Source: Euryodendron excelsum (taxonomy: Eukaryota > Streptophyta > Magnoliopsida > Ericales > Pentaphylacaceae). From it: DNA of 64,000 bases. Both the position numbers and the translations under genes were made by a program. A model generated the notes under the pieces. That model was not told where the DNA came from. It did no database searches and saw only the letters and a list, made by a program, of their open reading frames with translations. Below, one piece after another: positions 56,925 through 64,000 of the stretch; position 1 is the first letter of the stretch, and every line of letters begins with the position of its first letter. The stretch is from positions 8,565,001 through 8,629,000 of the forward strand of contig CM065392.1 of NCBI GenBank assembly GCA_033060915.1. Direction: 5' to 3'.

Positions 56925-57105
56925 CTAGAATCATGCCATGACCTCAGAGCATGAGGAAAATGGACGAGAAAAAGAACAACGGGGTGGGCTGGACTCTCGG
57001 GAATACGAATGTACACAATTAACTACCAAAAAGATAAGAAAAAGAAACCTATAAAAAGGAAAACAAAAGAACTACTCCTAAACTATAAAACACGACAGGC
57101 TAAAG

Positions 57106-57500
57106 TCACTCAAAGGATGGTGGATCAATGAGATCCACATAATCCAACTCCCCTTGGAACGACTCGAAATATGGCTTTAGCCGCTGACCATTCACCTTAA
57201 ATTTTGAGCCATTCGTGAGATTTTGCACCTCGATAGCCCCATGGGGAAAAACTTCTTTCACAAAGAATGGCCCGGCCCACTTACTCCGCAATTTGTCCAG
57301 AAATAGATGCAAGCGTGAATCATAAAATAACACTTTTTGGCCAACTTTGAAAGTTTTTCAAATGATATGTTGGTCACGAAAGTGTTTCATTTGGGCCTTA
57401 GCAATTTTTACATTTTTAAAGGCATCATTGCAGAGTTCATCTAACTCATTGAGTTGGAGTTTGCGGTGGGTACCTACAACATCAATATCCTCATTACATT
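57106..57500 (-). pseudogene. C-terminal integrase domain of the Athila-like element
   Basis: LFYDSRLHLFLDKLRSKWAG, PFFVKEVFPHGAIEV and FKVNGQRLKPYFE are the chromodomain-less C-terminal integrase tail of Athila-type gypsy elements. The frame is open from 57333 to 57106; a stop separates it from the core. Confidence 0.85.
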
Positions 57501-57525
57501 GACGAATCGCCCAATATGCTTTATG

Positions 57526-57998
57526 CTAAATTTCGATGGGAAGATGACAGGCCTTCTCGTACACAAGTCTATAGGGCGATGCGCTAAGAATGGTTTTATA
57601 ACCCGTGCGGTATACCCACAACCTATCGGTCAATTTAAGAGACCAATATTTCCTATTTGGATTGACGGTTTTCTCAAGAATCCGCTTGATTTTCCGATTG
57701 GCCAACTCTACTTGCCCTTGCGTTTGAGGATGGTATGGTAATCCAACCTTATGGACCACTCCATACTTACGCATTAAAGACGCAAAGGGCTTGTTACAAA
57801 AATGCGAACCGCCATTACTTATCACGGCTCGAGACATGCCATACCTACAAAATATGTTTTCTTTCAAAAATCTCAAGACCACTTGGTATTCATTGCTTTA
57901 GGTGGCAATTGCTTCCACCCACTTTGAGACATAATCTACCACAACAAGGATAAAAAGGTACCCACAAGAGTTAGGAAACGGTCCCATGAAATCAATCT
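57526..57998 (-). pseudogene. Integrase catalytic core of the Athila-like element
   Basis: GMSRAVISNGGSHFCNKPFA carries the second acidic site region as SNGG where relatives have SDGG, so the Asp is replaced by Asn. YHPQTQGQVELANRK includes the Glu of the DDE triad. WVYRTGYKT and SASPYRLVYEKACHLPIE follow. The first Asp lies in a short [16 protein letters not shown] segment at about 58010-57980, separated by a stop near 57900. Confidence 0.87.
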
Positions 57999-57999
57999 C

Positions 58000-58425
58000 C
58001 TAACAATCAAATATTTTCAAAATAGTTATGGGGTGAAGAGGCATCATGTGCCTCTTAAAAAGTGTTCCTAACCGTTGGCACCTGTTGCAAGCAAGACAAA
58101 AGGTATGTACATCCTTGAACATGGTGGGCCAATAAAGCCCACATTGCAAAATTTTGGCCGTGGTTTTCTTGGAGGAGAAGTGTCCTCCACAAGCATGAGA
58201 GTGACAAAACTCTATTACTTGTTGAAATTCATGATTCGGGACACACCGACGAATGATTTGGTCTGGACAATACTTAAACAAGTGAGGATCATTCCACGAA
58301 AAATAGCGCACATTCTGGAAGAATTTACACTTGTTAATGGATGACCATGTGGAAGGAACCTCACCGGTGATAAGGTAGTTCACAATGTCTACAAACCAAA
58401 GGGGTTGAAACTTGCTTAATGGCAC
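58000..58425 (-). pseudogene. Zinc-binding N-terminal integrase domain of the Athila-like element
   Basis: The H2C2 finger is visible as HSHACGGHFSSKKTTAKILQ with a preceding EFCH and a later CLACNRCQRLG. It is preceded by CVPNHEFQQVIEFC. The open frame runs to 58000. Confidence 0.87.
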
Positions 58426-58648
58426 TCACATACATGAGATGCTTATCTGGGAAGTGCTCCTTGATAGGGGTTGGGTCCATGGCTCGCCCATTGAAGGGAA
58501 GCCAAGACAAGTGGTCCGCAACCACATTTTTAACCCCTTTTTTATCATTAATTTCAATATGAAATTCTTGGAGCAAAAGTATCTATCGAATGAGGCGTGA
58601 TTTTGCAACGGGTTTTGTGAGGAGATACTTTTCGGCCAAATGGTCTGT

Positions 58649-58943
58649 TTAGATGATGACCAATGAACCAATCAAGTAAGACCTAAATTTGTCTAGTGCA
58701 AAAACCACTGCAAGGAGTTCCTTCTCGGTTGCGGTATAGTTGATTTGAGCTTCATTGAGAGTTCTAGAGGCATAATAAATGACATATGGCTTCTTATCAA
58801 CTCTTTGTCCTAGGACAGCCCCCACAACATAGTCGCTAATATCACACATGAGCTCAAATGGAAGAGACCAATTGGGTGCTCGAATGATTGGGACTGAGGT
58901 CAAAAGTCCCTTCAACTTGTCAAAAGCTTGTTGACAAGAAGAT
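58649..58943 (-). pseudogene. RNase H domain of the Athila-like element, cut by an LTR
   Basis: CQQAFDKLKGLLTSVPIIRA, FELMCDISDYVVGAVLGQR and YYASRTLNEAQINYTATEKE, LLAVVFALDKFRSYL are the RT-connection and RNase H start of gypsy pol. The upstream side ends abruptly at 58943, where the family-A LTR begins. The linker ORF towards integrase (58640-58430) is in another frame. Confidence 0.88.
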
Positions 58944-59499
58944 TGTCGGGCCCAGATTTTTCGCACTCGAGGAATACTCACCCAAGCGGGAAAAATGCTG
59001 TACTCTCTCGTTAGAACTCACCCTCCTAGAAGAATGAGTGCGACTAGGTTTGAATTGAAAAATTGGTTTGAATAAAGGGCTTTTGAAAAAGATTTGGAGT
59101 CGCCACTTAACTTGATTAAGGTGAGTTAGGTAACATAAAACTAAGAATAATCCGAAGACTATACTTAGAGTTTTTGGAAAAGGATTTTTGAAAATATCTT
59201 CTCAAGAGAGGGTTTTTAAGGAAAACGGGTTGTTTGGCAACCTTTGGAAAACATTTAGCCCTTTTTAGAAAAATGACTCCTTTTGGTCTTTGAAATCAGT
59301 GATCCTAGGTTCGGAGGTTGGTTACGTGTAGGGAAGACGCACTAAGCTATCACCCTACCCCGCCCTTTGGGTACCTACATGTCAATCTACCCTAGATTCA
59401 CCTATGAGAGTCTTTAACTAACAAACGTTCAATCCTATTCACTTTGAAAAACAATGTTTGAAATAAATATGATGCATAAGATGCAAGTGTAAGGAAAGA

Positions 59500-61790
59500 G
59501 AATTGAAAAATAGATTTGGAAAGAAATTGATTTGATTTAAAAAAAAAGATTTGAGGTGATAGAATTGAAATTGGAAAGTTTGAAAATTTGGAAATAGAAA
59601 TTGGAAATTGGAATTTTAGATTTGAAAAGATTTTGAAAACCGCACCCATGAGGGTGGAATTGAAAGTTTGAAAAGTATTGTGACCGCACCTATAAAGGTT
59701 GCCTACGTATCCCTTTGGGGGAATCAGGTCAGTCGTAGTTCGGACCGGAGTCCGATTGAAAATAGAAGAATGGATTGAAGAAGGAAATTGAATTTGATAT
59801 TGGATTTGATTTGAGATCAGAAGAGGAGATCGGAAATTGAAATTAAGAAGAAGATTGGACTTTGATTTGAAAAGATTGATTTTTGGAAAGACTTTGTTTT
59901 GGAAAGATGGAGGTTTAGGAAACCTAGATTCAGGAAAGGCTTGACTCGACTTGGAAGGTTTTAGGAGATTAGGAAAGGTTGGATTTAGGAAATGTTTGAA
60001 TTAGGAAATGTTCGATTTAGGAAAGTTTCGAATTAGAAAAGTTTCATTTTTGGAAAGTTTTGAAATTAGGAAAGTCTTGAATTTAGGAAAGTTTTGAATT
60101 TAGAAATGTTTTGACTTAGGAAAGTTTTGAATTAGGAAAGTTTTCAAATTAGGAGAGTTTCGAAATTAGAAATGTTTGAAAAAGGGAAGTTTTGATTTTG
60201 GAAAGTTTTGAAAACAAGAAAGTTTTGAAAATAAGAAAGTTTCGTTTTAGGAAAGGTTTGAAAAAGGAAAGTTTTCAATTTAGGAAATGTTTGAATTAAG
60301 AAAGTTTTGAGTTGAGGAAATTTTAAATTAAGAAAGCTTTGAGTTTAGAAAAGTCTTAGATTTGGAAAGATGTTGAAGTTTTGGAAAGTTTAGAATTTAG
60401 AAAGATTTGGGTTTAAAAAGATTTAACTTAAGAAAGTTTGGAATTTAGGGAGCTTAGAATTTTAGAAAGATTTAAAATTTAGAAAGTTTAGGATTTAGAA
60501 AGTTTTTAGGTTTAGAAAGATTTAACTTAAGAAGGTTTCAAATTTTAGAAAGTTTTGAATTTGGAAAGATTTGAAATTTAGAAAGTTTAATATTTAGAAA
60601 GCTTTAGAGTTTTAGAAAATCTTGAGATTAGGAAAGGTTTGAATTTACGAAAGGTTTGAAAGTTTAGATTTGAAAAGTTAAGATTTGAAAAGAGGGTAGA
60701 ATTAAGAAGGGGGTTGAATTAGGAAAGACTTGAAAGTTGAGTTTTAAAATTTAGGAAAGATTTTTATGTTCAAGTTTTGGGAACTTAAGATTTAGGTAAG
60801 TGGAAGTTTAGGAAGGATTCGAATTAAGAAAGATTTGGATTTTGAAACTTAAGGAAAGATTTGAAGTTTAAATTTAGGAAACTTATGGTTTAGGAAGGAA
60901 TTGAATTAAGAAAGGATTGGATTAGGAAGGGATTAGATTTGGTTTCTAAAAAGAAAGGTTGGATTTTGTTTCCAAAAACGGAGGATAGGATCTAGTTTCC
61001 TAAACGGGGAGATTGGATTTGGTTTCCTAAAGCAAAGGTTTGATTTTGTTTCCTAAAGGGAAGATTTAATTTGGCAAGGATTTGGAAAGGGAGATTCTAG
61101 AAACCCTAGATTTGAAAAACCATAGTTTTGACGTAGAAAATAGGTTTTGAAAACATGTATATTTTTTATGTGAAAACAAAAGGTTTTGGAAACCTAGGTT
61201 TGGGGCAAAGTTTGAAAACCATGTTTTTGGAAAGAAAATTTAGGGTTTCCTAATTGTGGGTTCTAGGGCTTGACTTGGGCTCTAAGGAAAGAGATTTTTG
61301 GAAAATACGCTTTTGGAAACGAGTTTTTGGAAGGAAGTCCTAGGGAAAAGTTTTTGGAAAGTGAATTTGGAAGGAGAGTTTGTGGAAAAAAGATTTTAAA
61401 GAGAAGGAGTTTTGGAAGGTGTGTTTTTAGAAACGTAGATTTTGGAAGGAAAATCCTAGAGGGGAATTTCTAAAAGGAAAATTTTGGAAAGAGAGTTTTT
61501 GGAAAGATTTTTGGAGAGAATTTTTAGAAAGTGGATTTTGGGGAGAGTATTTTGGAAAGGAGTTGAAAAAGAGAGTTTTGGAAAATAGATTTTGGGAGGG
61601 AGTTTTTGAAAACACTTTTGAAGAGGAGAGTTTTAGGAAAGTAAATTGAAAAAGATTTTTAGGAAGAGATTTTTGAAAAGAGAGCTTTTTGGAAAACATG
61701 TTGGAGAAGAGATTTTTAAGAGGAGGGATTGGAGAAGAGAGTTTTAGGAAAGTGAAAAAGACGTCTCACTTTCCTAAAGCGATTTTAGCC
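59500..61790. repeat. Long C-poor GGAAAGTTTTGAATT-type tract in LTR A2
   Basis: About 2.3 kb is built of loosely periodic units such as TTAGGAAAGTTTTGAA and TTTGGAAAGATTTG, with a period of about 15-20 bp. The + strand has almost no C over long spans. LTR A1 has a shorter and more diverged counterpart at about 3480-4300. Short ORFs through it are artefacts of composition. Confidence 0.85.
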
Positions 61791-62644
61791 ATAAGAGGGC
61801 TAGAACCACTTTAAGAAAGTGGTTTTGGAAAACAATAAGATTTGAAAATATAGACCAAAAAGGTCACTTTTAATGTAACACTTTCCTAAAGCAACCCTAG
61901 CCATGGAAAGGCTAGAATCACCCTAGGATTGTGATTTTGAAAATAAGTTTTTGAAAAAGAGATTTTGATGCAATTTTGAAAACAAGTTTGAAAATGATTT
62001 TTGAAAACAACTTTTTGAAAACGGATTTTGGAAGATGCAAGACTATGATATGCACAATGCAATTTGGGGTCGTGAACATACAAGGTTAAGACTTCACCAC
62101 ATAATCAAGGGGGCCGGACCCACGTGGTCTTTGGTTAGACTAGAAGAAAGCCCCCGACACGGTGACTCTCCAATAGTCCAATCCTACACATGGACCGGGA
62201 ATCCCCTTGTTTCAAGCATGCAAAGAAAGGGCGGGAAAGAGATGGGGGATTAAAATAGAGAAAACCCAAGTGGGTTGGAGAGAGAAGAGAGAGGGGGGAA
62301 GTGCAGAAAATTAAAGAGAAAGCCTACCTTGTTTCTTGTTTATTTTGCGCGCCGTGCAGTCTTCGATCTTCGGTCTTCGGTCTTAATCTTCACCTTCAGT
62401 CTTCAGGGATTGTCTTCAAGCTTTGGATGGCTGCTCTTCAAGTCTTCAGAGAGTGGTTGAAGGCTAGTGTATGGGTGTATGGAGGAGCGTATGAGTGTAT
62501 AGGAGGCTAGGGTTTATGTATGGTGGCTAGGGTTTGGAAAAACCTAGGGAGGCTAGGGTTTTTGGAGGTGCTCGAGCTCTGTATATCGAATTGTGTGATT
62601 TTTAGGTTCAGTTTGCAGACCCATTCCACGTTGAATGAGGCTCT

Positions 62645-62654
62645 GTATTTATAG
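62645..62654 (-). promoter_or_regulatory. TATA-like box of LTR A2
   Basis: The - strand reads CTATAAATAC, in the same context (CTGTATTTATA on the + strand) as the box at 5682-5694 in LTR A1. Confidence 0.5.
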
Positions 62655-62690
62655 AGGGAAGACAAGCCTGGCGCCTGGGCAAAATTTACA

Positions 62691-62753
62691 CTGGCGCCAC
62701 TAGTAGTGGCGCCAGGCCATTTTTTGGCTTGGCGCCACTACTAGTGGCGCCAG
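62691..62753. repeat. 25-bp inverted repeat of near-palindromes, TGGCGCCACTAGTAG type
   Basis: CTGGCGCCACTAGTAGTGGC with GCCAG (62691-62715) and its reverse complement (62729-62753, one mismatch) are separated by 13 bp. Each arm is itself nearly palindromic around TGGCGCCA. LTR A1 has a different hairpin at the same relative place (5712-5730). Confidence 0.92.
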
Positions 62754-63004
62754 CCATTTAGGAAACAATTAAGGTCGGCAAGCAACATATCTTTGACTAG
62801 ATTTGGGCGCCTGTACTAGTGACTACCATGTAAACTTTAGCCTGGCTTCACTAGGAGTGACTCCGGAAAGTCCGGGAATGATTTGAAGGAGCCGGGAGTG
62901 ACTCGGAAGGCCGGAAAGGAGCAAGAATACTTAAAATAGTGTCCTGGAGGTATTTGACTTGAAAAGTGAGGATAAGGTGGGTTGGAAAGGTTGACTGGGC
63001 CTTT

Positions 63005-63520
63005 AGGGGCAAAACGGTCAATCGGGCCGGAAAACTGCCGGGACAGACTCAAACTGTCCCGAAAGAAGACTTGGGATCTGGAAACATTATTTAGAATGTT
63101 CCCAGAGGTTTCCAGTTGGATTCCCAGAGCCGGCGTGGTCGGAAAGGAGACCGGCCCACTAGGGGCAAAACGGTCATTTTGCACCGGGTTTGCCGGAATT
63201 GACTCGGAATGGTCCGGAAAGGTAAAGGAAGGTTGAGAACACTATAAAAAGTATTCCCGGGTCATTACCGGTTCGATACCCAGAGCCGGTGTGGTTGAAG
63301 AAGGAGACCGGCCCTCTAGGGGCAAAACGGTCATTTTGTACCGGATTTGCCGGAACTGACTCGGAATGATCCGGAAAGGTAAGAGAAGGTTGAGAATACT
63401 ATAAAAAGTATTCTCGGGACATTACCGGTTTGATACTCAAAGCCGGTGTGGTTCCCGGGGTGTTCGGATGCCTAGGGGCAAAATGGTCATCTTGACCGGA
63501 AAGTCTCGAAAAAGGTCCTA
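63005..63520. repeat. Tandem array of about 156 bp units in LTR A2
   Basis: TAGGGGCAAAACGGTCA recurs at 63005, 63161, 63318 and 63474, spacing 156-157 bp. It is followed by CCGG-rich sequence, ACTATAAAAAGTATTC-like sequence in the two middle units, and AGAGCCGGYGTGG. A single unit-like match (AGGGGTAAAACTGTTATTTT) lies in LTR A1 near 6708. Confidence 0.9.
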
Positions 63521-63582
63521 AGGGTAGTTTGGTCCTTTTCCTCCGAAGTGGGCTAACAGCCACTGGTGTTGACCTAGGTTTT

Positions 63583-63975
63583 GAGTGTTTCCGCCACTCT
63601 AACGGTGTGAGTATTTTCGCTACTCGGACGAGGTTGATGATTTGTGAGTATTTCCGCTACTCGGACGGGGTTTAATGATTTGGGAGTATTTCCGCTACTC
63701 GGACGGGGTTGAGTATTTCCGCTACTCTAACGGTTCTGTGAGTATTTCCGCTACTCTAACGGTTCTGTGAGTATTTCCGCTACTCTAACGGTATGAGTAT
63801 TTCTGCTACTCGGACGGGGTTAATGATTTGTGAGTATTTCCGCTACTCGGACGGGGTTGATGATTTGTGAGTATTTCCGCTACTCGGACGGTTCTGTGAG
63901 TATTTCCGCTGCTCTAACGGTTCTGTGAGTATTTCCGCTACTCTAACGGTTTTATGAGTAGTTTTACTACTCGGA
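63583..63975. repeat. Hairpin minisatellite, 13 units of GAGTATTTCCGCTACTC
   Basis: Each unit has a 5-bp stem GAGTA/TACTC around the loop TTTCCGC. Two suffixes alternate irregularly, GGACGGGGTTGATGATTTGT and TAACGGTTCTGT, giving 29-bp and 37-bp periods. First and last units are diverged (GTGTTTCCGCCACTC, GAGTAGTTTTACTACTC). The last keeps its stem although its loop has changed. Confidence 0.95.
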
Positions 63976-64000
63976 CCGTCTCGAGGAATAAACTGTCTCG

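Larger units (their letters stand above)
52190..58943 (-). mobile_element. 3' half of an Athila-like Ty3/gypsy element
   Basis: In - orientation the order is RNase H, integrase, a spacer with palindromic cluster, an env-like ORF, a non-coding tail, a polypurine tract and a 3' LTR. Integrase sequence such as YHPQTQGQVELANRKIKRIL and ACHLPIEI, and the env-like ORF after pol, are features I associate with the Athila lineage. Gag, protease and most of RT are not here: the element is cut at 58943 by a family-A LTR, and the rest should lie beyond the right edge. Frames are broken in several places. Confidence 0.85.
58944..64000 (-). repeat. LTR family A, copy 2 (over 5 kb, continues past window)
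   Basis: The left end TGTCGGGCCCAGATTTTT is collinear with the left end of LTR A1 (TGTCGTGCCCCGGTTTTT). The two then share GAACTCAYCCTCCTAGAA, TTAACTTGATTAAG-like phrases, AAGAGAGGGTTTTT and GTTGTTTGGCAACCTTT. The insertion lies in the Athila-like RNase H. The adjacent five bases, AAGAT (58939-58943), are the candidate target duplication but cannot be checked. Whether this is a solo LTR or the 3' LTR of a full element is unknown. It is longer than A1 because of an expanded purine-rich tract and extra tandem arrays. Confidence 0.8.

Noticed and set aside
61270..61699. Phe/Lys/Ser-rich ORFs in the family-A LTR
   Set aside because: Low-complexity translation of the C-poor repeat tract.
63583..63975. 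CRISPR-like array of regular repeats
   Set aside because: Between repeats there are only two recurring suffixes instead of unique spacers, and the context is a plant LTR.

Overview
This is nuclear DNA from a flowering plant, most likely a eudicot. It holds spliced genes with long AT-rich introns, a plant-type gamma-tubulin, a plant F-box gene, plant copia, gypsy and LINE retroelements, and an old fragment of plastid 23S rRNA. The species cannot be fixed from the sequence.

The middle (about 12-39 kb) is the genic core. A complete gamma-tubulin gene runs on the + strand from 24522 to 35921 in 11 coding exons (475 codons), with one GC-AG intron. About 2.2 kb away, head to head on the - strand, is an unidentified spliced gene. 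Good candidate exons lie at both of its ends (22.2-21.7 kb and 13.6-12.1 kb). The space between them has received a 4.9-kb copia element, a 1.55-kb solo LTR and a plastid 23S rRNA fragment. A single-exon F-box gene lies on the - strand at 38125-38751.

The left flank (1-9 kb) is nested retrotransposon debris. A 4.08-kb solo LTR (family A, 2957-7035) sits inside a gypsy-type gag-like ORF on the - strand, with a perfect 5-bp target duplication. Removing the LTR and one duplication copy leaves the gag frame aligned. Part of a second LTR family (B) precedes it, and an LTR fragment and a tRNA-like SINE candidate follow.

The right flank (40.7-64 kb) holds four things. First, a copia element with both LTRs and a large internal pol deletion (40768-44997). 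Second, a third family-B LTR copy with a 5'-truncated L1-type LINE at its end (47631 to about 51300). Third, the 3' half of an Athila-like gypsy element (about 52.2-58.9 kb) with RNase H, integrase and an env-like ORF. Fourth, a second family-A LTR copy that interrupts that element at 58944 and runs off the right edge.

I found no CRISPR array, operon or unknown protein system. The least ordinary material is in the LTRs. Clusters of short palindromic or hairpin motifs lie just upstream of TATA-like boxes in LTRs of different families. A 13-unit hairpin minisatellite and a 156-bp tandem array occupy the presumed U3 of one family-A LTR. The GATCGATCG-rich block of the Athila-like LTR recurs internally, directly before the env-like ORF and next to its own TATA-like sequence.
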